A DNA stretch of 64,000 nt, taken from assembly GCA_907163075.1 (NCBI GenBank), contig CAJQTY010000002.1:558001-622000 (forward strand), given 5' to 3'. The notes under the pieces are model-generated. The model saw only the letters and a list, made by a program, of their open reading frames with translations. It made no database searches and was not told the DNA's origin. Position numbers and translations under genes: made by a program. Of this stretch, positions 44,302-54,653 are shown one piece after another. Origin of the DNA: an uncultured Rhodocyclaceae bacterium (GTDB lineage: Bacteria; Pseudomonadota; Gammaproteobacteria; Burkholderiales; Rhodocyclaceae). The first letter of the stretch is position 1; each line of letters starts with the position of its first letter.

Positions 44302-45936
44302 TCAGCCCCGGCGCGTCGCCTTGATCATATCGGACGCTTTCTCGGCGATCATCACCGTCGGCGCATTGGTGTTGCCGCCGACCAGCAGGGGCATGATCGA
44401 CGCATCGACGACACGCAGGCCGCTCATCCCGTGCACGCGCAACTCGGCATCGACGACGGCCAGCGGATCGCTGCCCATCTTGCACGTCCCGATCGGATGG
44501 TAGATCGTTTCGCCCTTGTTGCGGATGAAACTGCGGATGTCGTCGTCGCTGACCACCGCGCGCCCGGGAACGATCTCCTCGCCGCGATAGGCATCGAAGG
44601 CCCTGGCCGCAAGAATCCTCCGCGCCAGCTTGACGCCGCGCAGCATGTGCTCGAGGTCGTCCGGGTGCGTCAGGTAGTTGGCGCGGATGTCCGGAGCCGC
44701 CAGCGGGTCGGCACTCGCCAGGCGAATCTCGCCGCGGCTCTTCGGACGCAGATTGCACACGTGCAGGGAATAGCCCTCGCCGCACAGGAACAGCAGGTCG
44801 CGCGCGTGGTTGCGCAACTTGCCGGGGCTGAAATGGAACTGCAGGTCCGGCCGCTCTTCATCCGGCGCGCTGCGGGCGACGCCGCAGCCTTCCGCACCAT
44901 TGGTGGTAAACATGCCGCGCCCCGCCGCCAGGTAACGCAGCAGATCCACACCGCCGCGCAGCACGGTGCGCCAGGTAACGCCGTAAGAAACTGGCTGCGT
45001 ACAGGCCTGGACCAGGATCACATCAAGGTGATCCTGCAGGTTCTGGCCGACGCCGGGCAGGTGATGACGCACGCCGATCCCGATCTTCCCGAGTTGCTGG
45101 CCATCGCCCACCCCCGATAGCATCAGCAGCCGCGGACTCTGAATGGCCCCGGCGGACAGGATCACTTCCCGGCCCGCCTTGACTTGTTGCACGCCTCCCT
45201 GACGCCCGCCGGGAATCGTGTATTCGACGCCCACCGCCCGCCGCTGATCGAAGAGCACGCGCGTCGCATGCGCCCCGGTGATCACCGTCAGGTTGGCGCG
45301 TGCGCAGGCCGGTTTCAGGTAGCCGCGCGCCGTACTGCAGCGGCGCCCGTCCTTCTGCGTCACCTGGAACGGCCCGACGCCCTCGGGATTGGAGCCGTTG
45401 AAATCAATGTTGTACGGCAGGCCCGTTTCCTGCCCGGCCTCGACGAAAACCCGGGTCAACGGACTGGGGCTACGCAGATCGGCGACGTTGAGCGGTCCGC
45501 CAACGCCGTGATATTCGGAGGCGCCCCGCTCCTGGTTTTCCGAACGCCTGAAATAAGGCAACACATCGGCGTACGACCAGCCCGGATTGCCGAGCGCCGC
45601 CCACTCGTCGTAGTCACGCGGATGGCCGCGCAGGTAGCACATGGCGTTCGACGAACTGCTGCCGCCCAGAGTCCGCCCGCGCGGCCAGAACATCCGGCGT
45701 CCGCCCATTTCCGGCTCGCCCTGGGTGTAGAAATTCCAGTTCAGCACCTTGCTGCGCATCATCCAGATGATGCCCATGGGCATATGAATGAGCGGATGCC
45801 GATCCGGCGGACCGGCTTCGAGCAGGCACACCGAGACGTCCCGGTCCGCGCTCAGACGACTGGCCAGAACGCAACCGGCCGAGCCGCCGCCGACGATCAC
45901 GTAGTCGAACACCTTGTTCAGCAGCTTATCCGACAC
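44302..45936 (-). CDS. GMC-family FAD alcohol dehydrogenase (BetA/AlkJ-like)
   Basis: A 544-aa flavoprotein starting at GTG with AGGAGG eight bases upstream. FAD-binding DYVIVGGGSAGCVLASRLSA, GMC signature 1 (PRGRTLGGSSSSNAMCYLRG) and signature 2 (GAIQSPRLLMLSGVG), and the C-terminal active-site region YHPIGTCKMG and NTNAPTVMIAEKASD. It oxidises an alcohol to an aldehyde. Directly downstream of the aldehyde dehydrogenase gene on the same strand, suggesting successive steps alcohol to aldehyde to acid; choline versus medium-chain alcohol cannot be decided. Confidence 0.93.
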   Translation of the reverse strand: MSDKLLNKVFDYVIVGGGSAGCVLASRLSADRDVSVCLLEAGPPDRHPLIHMPMGIIWMMRSKVLNWNFYTQGEPEMGGRRMFWPRGRTLGGSSSSNAMCYLRGHPRDYDEWAALGNPGWSYADVLPYFRRSENQERGASEYHGVGGPLNVADLRSPSPLTRVFVEAGQETGLPYNIDFNGSNPEGVGPFQVTQKDGRRCSTARGYLKPACARANLTVITGAHATRVLFDQRRAVGVEYTIPGGRQGGVQQVKAGREVILSAGAIQSPRLLMLSGVGDGQQLGKIGIGVRHHLPGVGQNLQDHLDVILVQACTQPVSYGVTWRTVLRGGVDLLRYLAAGRGMFTTNGAEGCGVARSAPDEERPDLQFHFSPGKLRNHARDLLFLCGEGYSLHVCNLRPKSRGEIRLASADPLAAPDIRANYLTHPDDLEHMLRGVKLARRILAARAFDAYRGEEIVPGRAVVSDDDIRSFIRNKGETIYHPIGTCKMGSDPLAVVDAELRVHGMSGLRVVDASIMPLLVGGNTNAPTVMIAEKASDMIKATRRG

Positions 45937-45973
45937 TTTATTTGCCTCCTGTGATTGCGCGATCAGCCGGCGG

Positions 45974-47380
45974 TCAGCGCAGCAGAACCTTGATCAGACG
46001 CTCGAACGAAGCGCCGTAGGGGGCCTTGAACAAGCCGATGCCCGACAGCCTCGACTGGCGGAAAACAGCCTTCTTCGCCGAAAATGTCTGGAAACCGTCG
46101 AACCCGTGATAGCAGCCCATGCCGCTTGACCCTACGCCACCGAAGGGAAGGTCGTCCTGGGCAATGTGCAGCAGGGTGTCGTTGATTGTCACACCGCCGG
46201 AAACCGTCTGATTGAGCACGGCGTCGATGCACGCCGAATCCGTATCGAAGTAGTAGAGCGCCAGCGGCCGCGGCCGCGCATTGACGAAGGCGATCGCCTG
46301 CTCCAGGCCGCGATAGGGAATCAAGGGCAGGAGCGGCCCGAAGATCTCGTCCTGCATGACGCGCAGGCTGTCGTCGACGCCGCGCAGGAGCAGCGGCGGC
46401 AGGCGGCGCGATGCCGGATCGGACGCCACGCCCGGCGCCAGTTCGACAATTTCAGCGCCTTTCGCCCGCGCCTCGTCGACGTAGCCGCACAGCCGGGCAT
46501 AGTGCCGCTCGTTGATGATGGTGGTGTAATCAGGCGTGTTGCGCAGGTCCGGGTAGCAGCGGGCGACGACGCGACGCGCGCTGGCGATGAAGTCGTCTTC
46601 CCGTCCATCCGGCAACAGCACGTAGTCAGGCGCGATGCAGGTCTGCCCGGCGTTTAGCGTCTTGCCGACGATGATCCGTTCGACCGCCTTGTCGAAGTTG
46701 GCCGCCGCACCGATGATCGCCGGCGACTTGCCGCCGAGCTCCAGGGTTACCGGCGTCAGGTTTTCCGACGCGGCGCGCATGACGTGATGCCCCACCGGCG
46801 TCGAGCCGGTAAATAGCAGGTGATCGAAGGGCAACTGCGAAAAGGCGTGGGCGACGCTGGCATCGCCCTCGACCACCGCCACCTCGTCCTCCGAAAAATG
46901 GCTGGCGATCATGCTGGCGAACAGACGCGCCGTCTCGGGCGTGAATTCCGACATCTTGACCAGCGCGCGGTTACCCGCCGCCAGGGCCGCCACGAGCGGC
47001 GCGACGGCCAGGAAAATCGGGTAGTTCCAGGGCACGATGATGCCCACCGCGCCGAGCGGCTGAAAACGTACCTCGGCCCGGCCCGGCTGGAACCACAGCG
47101 ACACGCGGCGCCGTTGCGGACGCATCCAGCGGCGCATATGGCCGAGCGCATCGTCCAGCGCGGCATAACACGGAAACAGCTCAAGCAGCCGCGTCTCGGC
47201 CAGCGAGCGGTGTCCGAAGTCACGGCGCACGGCGTCGGCCAACGCCTCGGCGTTGACGCGCAGCAAACGTTCGAGCGCCCGCAGGCGCCGCACACGCACT
47301 GCCAGCGGCGGATTCGGTTCGCCGCGCGCGGCCTGTTGCAGTTGGGTAAAGCGAAACTCGAGCGAGTTCACCTCGTTCAT
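45974..47380 (-). CDS. Aldehyde dehydrogenase (coniferyl-aldehyde dehydrogenase-like)
   Basis: A 468-aa NAD(P)-dependent enzyme. GIIVPWNYPIFLAVAPLVAA, catalytic Glu in TPVTLELGGKSPAI and catalytic Cys in LNAGQTCIAPDYV are present; QDDLPFGGVGSSGMGCYHGF and the hydrophobic C-terminus resemble the short ALDH branch that includes coniferyl aldehyde dehydrogenase and AlkH. Start at 47380 (GGAG nine bases upstream) preferred over a TTG at 47395. First gene of the ALDH-GMC pair. Confidence 0.93.
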   Translation of the reverse strand: MNEVNSLEFRFTQLQQAARGEPNPPLAVRVRRLRALERLLRVNAEALADAVRRDFGHRSLAETRLLELFPCYAALDDALGHMRRWMRPQRRRVSLWFQPGRAEVRFQPLGAVGIIVPWNYPIFLAVAPLVAALAAGNRALVKMSEFTPETARLFASMIASHFSEDEVAVVEGDASVAHAFSQLPFDHLLFTGSTPVGHHVMRAASENLTPVTLELGGKSPAIIGAAANFDKAVERIIVGKTLNAGQTCIAPDYVLLPDGREDDFIASARRVVARCYPDLRNTPDYTTIINERHYARLCGYVDEARAKGAEIVELAPGVASDPASRRLPPLLLRGVDDSLRVMQDEIFGPLLPLIPYRGLEQAIAFVNARPRPLALYYFDTDSACIDAVLNQTVSGGVTINDTLLHIAQDDLPFGGVGSSGMGCYHGFDGFQTFSAKKAVFRQSRLSGIGLFKAPYGASFERLIKVLLR

Positions 47381-47494
47381 GCCATTTTTCTCCAACCTTC
47401 ATGTTCGATTTCTTGCGAGTGTATGCCGCGGCCCTGGCCGCTGCTAGGTGAATACCTCTAAATGAAGCCGCGCCGGCCGTGCATAATTGTTGGC

Positions 47495-48226
47495 ATGGAC
47501 GATTCCCGATTCAATGGCGACAAGCTGGTGTGCGCCGACGATCTGCGCCGTCACTTGCAGACGGCCAAGGCCCTGCGCCGACAGGCCAACGAGCCGCAGG
47601 CCGCGGCTGGCAAGCGCCTGCTGTTGCGCGAGTGGCAGGCGGCGCGGCTGGCCCGCACCTATGCCGATCTGCTGGCCAGCCCCCGCTTCGGGATGGCGGC
47701 GCGTTTTTTTCTGTCCGATCTCTACGGGCCGAAGGATTTCAGTAGCCGGGATGACGAAATCGAGCGGATACTCCCGCTGATGATCAGCGTGTTGCCGCTT
47801 TCCGCCCTGCAAACCGTGTCGCTGGCGATTGAGGTCGATGCCCTGAGCGAAGCGCTCGACGCGGCGATGGTCGTTGAACTGGATCGCGTCGGCGCCATCG
47901 ACCGCATGGACGAAGAGGCCTACGCCGCCGCCTACCGGCGCGTCGGCCGCCGGCAGGAGCGCGAGCGGCAGATCGTGCTCGTGCGCAACACCGGCGACGC
48001 GCTGGAAAAGCTCGCGCAAAAGACGCTGCTCACGGCCCTGCTCCGGCTGATGCGCGGCCCGGCCCACCTGGCCGGGCTCGGCGACCTGCACGCCTTTCTT
48101 GAAAACGGATTCGCCGCCTTCCGGCACATGGGCGACGCCAGCGAATTCCTGGAGCGCATCGAGAGCCGCGAACGCAAGCTGTCCGTGAACCTGTTCGACG
48201 ACGTCGCGCAGCCGTTCGCGCTATAA
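47495..48226 (+). CDS. Conserved hypothetical protein
   Basis: A ~243-aa soluble, helical, charge-rich protein (start taken at ATG 47495, MDDSRFNGDKLV; a frame start at 47462 is possible). Recognisable block: RFFLSDLYGPKDFSSRDDEI, RILPLMISVLPLSALQTV. I have seen this type of sequence as a conserved hypothetical of Proteobacteria but know no function. It diverges from the aldehyde dehydrogenase and converges, with 6 bp overlap, on the methyltransferase. Confidence 0.8.
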   Translation: MDDSRFNGDKLVCADDLRRHLQTAKALRRQANEPQAAAGKRLLLREWQAARLARTYADLLASPRFGMAARFFLSDLYGPKDFSSRDDEIERILPLMISVLPLSALQTVSLAIEVDALSEALDAAMVVELDRVGAIDRMDEEAYAAAYRRVGRRQERERQIVLVRNTGDALEKLAQKTLLTALLRLMRGPAHLAGLGDLHAFLENGFAAFRHMGDASEFLERIESRERKLSVNLFDDVAQPFAL

Positions 48227-48850
48227 CGTTCGCCACACGCTGGCCAGCCACGGTTGCAGCTCGCGCGGCAATCCGGTCGGGCGGTAATAGTGCTCTATCT
48301 CGGCAAAACCGGCGTTCTCCATATGCCGGCGCCACGTCTCGAGGTCATGATAGGCACCGTAGCGGCCATTGTTCCAGCCTTCCACATTTGAACCGTGGGG
48401 ATTCGAGCAAAACAGCACGCCGCCCGGCTTGAGCGTGGCGTGCAATTGGCGCAGCACGCGCGGCAGGGCTCGACTCGGCACATGGAACAGCGAAGCGTTG
48501 GCAAAAACGCCGTCGAAACGCCCTGCCGGCAAATCGAGCCTGAGGAAATCCTGCTGCCACACCTCGCAGCCGCTTTCTTCACGCGCCATCTGCGCAAAAC
48601 GTTCGCAACCGTCGAGACCGATGGCGAGGTGGCCAAGCCCGGTAAAGGCCTTGAGATCGCGCCCCGGTCCGCAGCCGAGGTCGAGGATCGTAAACGGCGG
48701 CTCGCCGGTGATATGCCGCAATAGCGCACCGATGTTTTGGCTCACATCGTGATCGCGCGTGCCTTCACGAAAGAACTCGGCGCGCTGGTTGTAATGCGCC
48801 AGCGTCTGCGCCACGAGCTGTTCGAGCTCCGGTTCGGCGGTCCCCTGCAT
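48221..48850 (-). CDS. SAM-dependent methyltransferase (class I)
   Basis: A 209-aa cytosolic protein. Motif I FTILDLGCGPGRDLKAFTGL, acidic loop IGLDGCERFAQMA, motif post-II GRFDGVFANASLFHVPSRAL and LKPGGVLFCSNPHG define a methyltransferase-11/25 fold. Substrate unknown. Its ATG overlaps the stop of the dehydratase gene by one base, so the two are one unit. Confidence 0.9.
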   Translation of the reverse strand: MQGTAEPELEQLVAQTLAHYNQRAEFFREGTRDHDVSQNIGALLRHITGEPPFTILDLGCGPGRDLKAFTGLGHLAIGLDGCERFAQMAREESGCEVWQQDFLRLDLPAGRFDGVFANASLFHVPSRALPRVLRQLHATLKPGGVLFCSNPHGSNVEGWNNGRYGAYHDLETWRRHMENAGFAEIEHYYRPTGLPRELQPWLASVWRTL

Positions 48851-49200
48851 CAGGCGTTCCCGGACGCCAGCAGGGCGTCGATCTTTGCCGCGCAGATGAA
48901 GTCATTGTCCGACAGGCCCCCGATGGCGTGGGTCGAATAGCGGACGACGCATTGCCGGTAGCCGACTTCAAGATCGGGATGATGATTCTCGCGGTGGGAG
49001 ACCCAGGCCGTGGCATTCACGAAGGCCATCGTTTCATAGTAGTCGGTGAATGCGTAGGTCTTGGCCAGCTCATTGCCAATCCGCATCCACCCATTCAAGT
49101 CCTTCAACAATCGATCGATTTCCTCGCTGCCCAGGGGCGGAACACCGCCTTCGCAGGGCTTGCAGCTTCTCGCCGCCAAATCGCAGAGCGAACTGTTCAT
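48850..49200 (-). CDS. phhB: Pterin-4a-carbinolamine dehydratase
   Basis: A 116-aa protein recycling the oxidised pterin cofactor of aromatic amino acid hydroxylases. The active-site block FVNATAWVSHRENHHPDLEV and YSTHAIGGLSDNDFICAAKI is typical; catalytic His residues lie in ENHHPD. Start at 49200 has AGGAG seven bases upstream; the ATG at 49206 is too close to it. No hydroxylase (phhA) is nearby. Confidence 0.93.
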   Translation of the reverse strand: MNSSLCDLAARSCKPCEGGVPPLGSEEIDRLLKDLNGWMRIGNELAKTYAFTDYYETMAFVNATAWVSHRENHHPDLEVGYRQCVVRYSTHAIGGLSDNDFICAAKIDALLASGNA

Positions 49201-49299
49201 GAGCATTCTCCTCGCCGGTTAAGGGTTCCTTGCTTGCGCAATCCTGCCCTTTGATCGTCGCGAAGCGGTGCAGTTCGCCGGAATCGGCAATGTTTCCCG

Positions 49300-49545
49300 T
49301 CAGTCTGCTTTTTCCCGGCCGCCCTGCGAACGAGCGGCGTCAACAAGTTGCGGCGAACAGGCGTAATTCTCGTTGAACATGCGGCAGCCGAGGACGATGC
49401 CGAGCGTACTGCTCAGGAAAGGCTCGATGTCGACACCGGCCTTCCGGGCTTTCCGCAGGAAGGACTGATATACCGGGACATCAAGTTTCAGCGTGACTTC
49501 GATCTGCTCGACTGGCGAATCGACGAGGGTCTGAGTGTCGGACAT
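49300..49545 (-). CDS. Small hypothetical protein
   Basis: An 81-aa soluble protein with AAGGA upstream of its ATG. Contains VEQIEVTLKLDVPVYQSFLR and a helix KAGVDIEPFLSSTLGIVLGC. The LKLDVPVYQSFLRKA pattern is loosely like a ribbon-helix-helix start, but the assignment is not secure. Upstream it faces the gene-poor stretch leading to the mobile element. Confidence 0.6.
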   Translation of the reverse strand: MSDTQTLVDSPVEQIEVTLKLDVPVYQSFLRKARKAGVDIEPFLSSTLGIVLGCRMFNENYACSPQLVDAARSQGGREKAD

Positions 49546-50285
49546 GAACGTTCCTTATGATGAAGATGTTTTCTTGAAACCGGGGAGTCATGGGCGCGAA
49601 CAATGGTTTCATGCCGAACGCGGACAGCGGATGCCAGCGCGGCCTGCCTCTCGCTGCCCGTGTTTCGAGGATCGCGCCGGGTGTGGAAGACACCCTGGAC
49701 CGACGCAAGCCTTGCTCCCGCGCGTACTCGTCGACCGAGTCGATGCGGTTCGTTCGCTTCCTTGGTCACCCGCATCCCGCTGTTGTCCTTAACGCTCGAC
49801 ATCGTTGATTTGCATGATGCGTTGAGTATATGCCATGGGCTGGCCTGCACTGCAATGATCGAGTGTTCCGTTCCAGCGTTCCCGGAAAAGAGGCCATGCG
49901 CTTACAAAACCGGCCATGCCGCGACCGTGTATCGTGACGTCGCACGGAAATTAGCTTCTTTGGCCGCGAGTGTGGTGTTGCACGCTGTATGGAATTTATG
50001 CACACCGCCGACAGGGCGGAAAAGCGCAGCGCCTTCCGCCGCCTGAGCCCCATTCGGTGGATAACGCTACGCTCATCCACCCTGAGCACGTTAAAGCCAA
50101 ACCGGCGTGGCTTTCAAATAAACGTCATCAAGATCGCATCACTGCACCAGCCCGAAGATGCGGGTCGATACCGAATGGTCGAGACGCTTGTTTTTTCGGG
50201 TATCCGTATTTCGTAGTTGATTTCCCGTTGTGCAGCGCACCAACTGGCGTAGCAGTCTTGACGCTGGCGAGTTCACTGGCCGGGT
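49546..50285. other. Gene-poor stretch before the mobile element
   Basis: About 740 bp. Frames on both strands lack family resemblance, ribosome sites or sensible composition. It holds a palindrome GGTGGAT-N12-ATCCACC (50056-50081, REP-like) and one copy of a 61-bp repeat (50090-50150) whose partner lies inside the mobile element. Confidence 0.6.
50090..50150 (+). repeat. 61-bp imperfect direct repeat, copy A
   Basis: Begins GTTAAAGCCAAACCGGCGTG and matches copy B (51859-51919) along all 61 bases without gaps; the differences, about eight, are all transitions. An internal AAAGC...GCTTT palindrome is present. Its nature is unknown; it lies outside the outer inverted repeat of the composite element. 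Confidence 0.8.
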
Positions 50286-50320
50286 ACGGCCATTATGCAC
50301 AGCTCCCAGTTATGAACAGT
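50286..50320 (+). repeat. Left 35-bp terminal inverted repeat of the RIT element
   Basis: Reads ACGGCCATTATGCACAGCTC followed by 15 more bases and is the exact reverse complement of 55726-55760. Such length and perfection 5.4 kb apart marks paired element ends. Confidence 0.95.
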
Positions 50321-50499
50321 GGGCTCACTCCGGCGCTGGGAGTGGCGTGTCGTGGCTTCTGGTCTGAAGCGTTGACGAACCCGAGGCTGGACATAAGTCC
50401 GGCGCTGGAGCAGCACGGCAACTCCTCTTCGTTATAGTCTTACTGTGTCAATAACAACAAGGTATTGTGAGTGCTTCTTCGTCCAACTTTGGAGGAGTG

Positions 50500-51835
<1,336 letters not shown>

Positions 51836-51858
51836 CAAAAATAACAGTATCTACGGAG

Positions 51859-51919
51859 GTTAAAGCCGAACCGGCGTAGCTTTCAAACGAGCGCCATCAA
51901 GATCGCGTCACTACACTAG
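51859..51919 (+). repeat. 61-bp imperfect direct repeat, copy B
   Basis: Partner of 50090-50150, lying between the IS110 remnant and the IS630 element. Starts GTTAAAGCCGAACCGGCGTA. The last six bases overlap the IS630 left end. Confidence 0.8.
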
Positions 51920-51926
51920 TAGTCAG

Positions 51927-52616
51927 TCATGGAGAAACGCAAGGATAGAGTCGAGCGAGTTTTCGGCGAGCGTCCTGAGCGGTGAATTTCCATTTAACGG
52001 GACAAGCCTTGGCATTGCGCTCGCGGACATTGGCGTTGACTTCGCGGCGCAAGGTGGGCTCATCGGGAATTCTCCGCGAAAGGCATGAATTGGATAGAAC
52101 GGCCAACTCGATCTCGGCGATGTTGAGCCAACTGCCGTGCTTTGGGGTGTAGTGAAACTCAAGCTTTCGTGCAATGGCACGCGCTTCATCGGGCGGGAAG
52201 GCTTCATACAGCGAAGCCATCTTGTGGGTATTCAGGTTATCGAGCACGACATGAACGACCTCGACGTCGGGGTAGCTCTGGGCGATATGTCGCATGCAGT
52301 GAGCGAACTCGATCTTGGTTCGACGTTCTTCCATCACCAAGACCTCGCGCCATCCCTGCTTCGGTTCGCAGATCATCATCAGATCGCGGACGCCATTCCT
52401 CCGGTATTCGGTATCCTGACGAGCCGGTAGGCCCGGTTGAGCCGGAATGAATTCGCGCACCTCGCCAATCAGTTGCTTCGGGCTTTCGTCGAAGCAGACC
52501 ATCGGGCGCGCCGGATCGTAGAGCGCTTCATACAGGTCAAGAACGTCTTCCATCGGCGCGACAAAGTCCGCGCTGACCTCGGGGATACACCATTCCCGCA
52601 CTTGCCAGGGTTTCAA
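51927..52616 (-). CDS. IS630 transposase, DDE catalytic part
   Basis: A ~229-residue frame with the catalytic triad: Asp in RPMVCFDESPKQLIGE, Asp in VVHVVLDNLNTHKMAS and Glu in YTPKHGSWLNIAEIELAVLS. It begins only at a TTG within continuing homology (TLKPWQVREWCIPEVSADFV), so it is not an independent gene: it is the downstream part of a transposase joined to the 52621-53043 frame through a shift at an A7 run. Confidence 0.88.
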   Translation of the reverse strand: MKPWQVREWCIPEVSADFVAPMEDVLDLYEALYDPARPMVCFDESPKQLIGEVREFIPAQPGLPARQDTEYRRNGVRDLMMICEPKQGWREVLVMEERRTKIEFAHCMRHIAQSYPDVEVVHVVLDNLNTHKMASLYEAFPPDEARAIARKLEFHYTPKHGSWLNIAEIELAVLSNSCLSRRIPDEPTLRREVNANVRERNAKACPVKWKFTAQDARRKLARLYPCVSP

Positions 52617-53043
52617 GGTGTTTTTTTAAGAGCCGACGGACTGTTTCGTAGCTGAAGGAGTCGGCATAGCCCAGTTGCACCACCTTGTCCGCCAACAACC
52701 GCAAGGTCCAGTGGTCGTGTCCGGCAGGTGCCGGCGTACAGGCCGTCGCAATCACTTGGGCGCATTGCTTGTCACTCAGTTTCGCTGCCTGTCCAGGACG
52801 CGGTCTGTCATGCAACGCCGCTTCAACCCCGTCCTCGACACATTTTTGCCGGGTGTGGTAGATCATGGTGGCAGAAACTGCCAGGGCTTCCATGATTGCC
52901 GCCTCCTTACAGCCGGCCGCTGCTTTCAATAAAATCCGCGCCCGCGTCTGCTTGCGCGCCGCGCTCTTCCCCTTGCGCAGCAGGGCTTCGAGCATTTCAA
53001 CCTCATCCTCCGTCAGGGTCACTCGATATTTGATGGCCGGCAT
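52537..53043 (-). CDS. IS630 transposase, N-terminal HTH part
   Basis: Encodes the two helix-turn-helix regions (YRVTLTEDEVEMLEALLRKG, ARILLKAAAGCKEAAIMEAL, HDRPRPGQAAKLSDKQCAQV, SYETVRRLLKKHL). Homology ends at seven consecutive A residues (minus strand, 52621-52627); beyond this the frame is nonsense up to 52537. With six A residues the frame would run directly into the DDE part (RRLLKNTLKPWQ), so expression of the whole transposase needs slippage, or the element is dead. Confidence 0.85.
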   Translation of the reverse strand: MPAIKYRVTLTEDEVEMLEALLRKGKSAARKQTRARILLKAAAGCKEAAIMEALAVSATMIYHTRQKCVEDGVEAALHDRPRPGQAAKLSDKQCAQVIATACTPAPAGHDHWTLRLLADKVVQLGYADSFSYETVRRLLKKHLETLASAGMVYPRGQRGLCRADGRRS

Positions 53044-53154
53044 CACACTCTCCAAACAGGTGGCAATCCCGACCTCTCGGCAGCTTCCGTGCCAGATGTC
53101 TATTCGATTCAGAATGACTGACTACTAGTGACACAGTAAGAATAGGAGTTTGCC

Positions 53155-54110
53155 ATGTCCAAGATCCCTTCCCTGCATCCGGTGCTGCAAGGCTGGTTGC
53201 TCAATGGTCCGCTGGCGGCGTATGTGCCGGCCTACCTTGAACGATTGGAGCGCGGTCGCTACGCATCGAGCACGAGCCGGCGATGTCTGAACGCCGTCGC
53301 ACACTTCGCTCACTGGATGTCGCTATGCCGGTTGCCGATGGCGAGGATCGACGAGAGCCGCGTCGATCAGTTTCTCCAGGAGCATCTTCCACATTGTGGT
53401 TGCAGAGGGCCGGTGATGCGGCATCCGCGCGAGGCACATGCTGCGTTGATGCCCCTGCTGGCCATCCTTCGCCAACACGGTGTGATCGCCGACTTGCCGA
53501 CGCCGTCGGGTCCTATCACGGAAGAACTGAGCCGCTACGACGCTTACATGCTCAATACCCGTGGGCTGGCCAACGGCACCCGTTCGGTTCGACTGCGGAT
53601 CGTCGAGCGGCTACTGGTGCACAAGTTCGCGGGCCATCCTCTGGATCTGCACACACTGCAGCCGCAGGACATCCGCCGCTTCGTCGCCGAGCAGCTGGAA
53701 CTACGCAACACGATCAGCAACGCTGTGACCATCAACGCCGCCTTGCGTGGCTATCTGCGCTGGCGCTCCACTTGCGGCGATTCGGTGCAAGCCCTGCTGG
53801 GCGTAATTGCTTCGCCCGCCAACTGGACTCATGCGTCGCTGCCACGAGCGCTGCATTCTCGTGAGGTCGGCCGCGTCCTGAATTCATTCACCCAGGCGCT
53901 ACGCTCGCCCAAACGCGGCTATGCGGTCGTCCGCCTGGCTCTCGATCTGGGCCTTCGCTGTATCGAGATCAACCGGCTGCAGTTGGACGACATCGACTGG
54001 CAGCACGGCACGCTCACGCTGAAGCGGACGAAGTCTCGCCGCCAGGATGTGCTACCGCTGCCGGTCCCCACGGGCAAGGCGTTGGAGGCTTACCTGCAGC
54101 ATGAGCGACC
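53155..54110 (+). pseudogene. First tyrosine recombinase of the trio, 3' truncated
   Basis: About 318 residues of a tyrosine recombinase: SAM-like N-terminal core, then the box I arginine in LALDLGLRCIEINRLQLDDI and LTLKRTKSRRQDVLPLPVPT. The box II HxxR and the nucleophilic Tyr are missing because the sequence jumps at ~54110 (after EAYLQHERP) into the second recombinase out of frame; the annotated frame ends as junk at 54177. A good ribosome site AGGAG lies upstream, restored by the ATAG duplication. Confidence 0.85.
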
Positions 54111-54653
54111 GCTCTGCGCATCTCCGAAGCCCTTACCTTGGTCGACACCGATGTCGACCTCGATCTCGGCGTGCTGACCGTCCGCTGCAGCAAGTTCGGC
54201 AAGTCGCGCCTGGTGCCGCTGCACCCCAGTGCCGTGGCCGCCCTGTGCGCCTACCGCCTTGAGCGCACGAAGTACGTGTCTACCGATCCTGAAGGGCCGT
54301 TCTTCATCGCTACCCGCGGCCGACGTCTCGGCCGGGCGCTCAGTGATCGGCAGGCCCACCGTATCTTCGATCAGCTACGCCGGGAACTGGGCTGGGTCGC
54401 TCGCGGCGGCCACGGTGCGGCGCGTATCCACGATCTACGGCACAGCTTTGCGGTGCGCTGCCTGTTGCGCTGGCACGAGCAGGGCGAGAACGTGCACGAG
54501 CACATGCTGGCGCTGTCGACCTACATGGGCCACGCCAAGGTCTCCAACACGTACTGGTACCTCACGGGCACGCCCGAACTCCTGCAAGTGGTGAGCAGGC
54601 GCTTCGAGCACTTCGTTGATCCGTACGAAACCGAGGAGGACGACGATGGTTAA
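54111..54653 (+). pseudogene. Second tyrosine recombinase of the trio, 5' truncated
   Basis: Only the catalytic C-terminal half remains, beginning LRISEALTLVDTDVDLDLGV (box I) and continuing with KFGKSRLVPLHPSAVAALCA, the HxxR motif in RIHDLRHSFAVRCLL, STYMGHAKVSNTYWYLTGTP (His and catalytic Tyr). The N-terminal half was lost in the same deletion that removed the end of the first recombinase. No start codon is associated with it except a TTG at 54138. Confidence 0.85.

Larger units (their letters stand above)
51914..53130 (-). mobile_element. IS630-family insertion sequence
   Basis: A 1.2-kb element bounded by perfect 17-bp inverted repeats CACTAGTAGTCAGTCAT (51914-51930) and its complement (53114-53130). 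The ends contain CTAG, in line with the family's insertion at TA within CTAG. It carries a two-frame transposase on the minus strand and interrupts the right end of the IS701-like element, leaving its terminal TGACACAGTAAGA just outside. Confidence 0.9.

Noticed and set aside
43492-45120. A 542-codon plus-strand frame opposite the hydrolase and GMC genes
   Set aside because: Antisense shadow; the minus-strand genes carry full catalytic motifs.
49970-50437. A 155-codon plus-strand frame across the RIT left end
   Set aside because: It runs through the 61-bp repeat and the inverted repeat and shows no protein resemblance.
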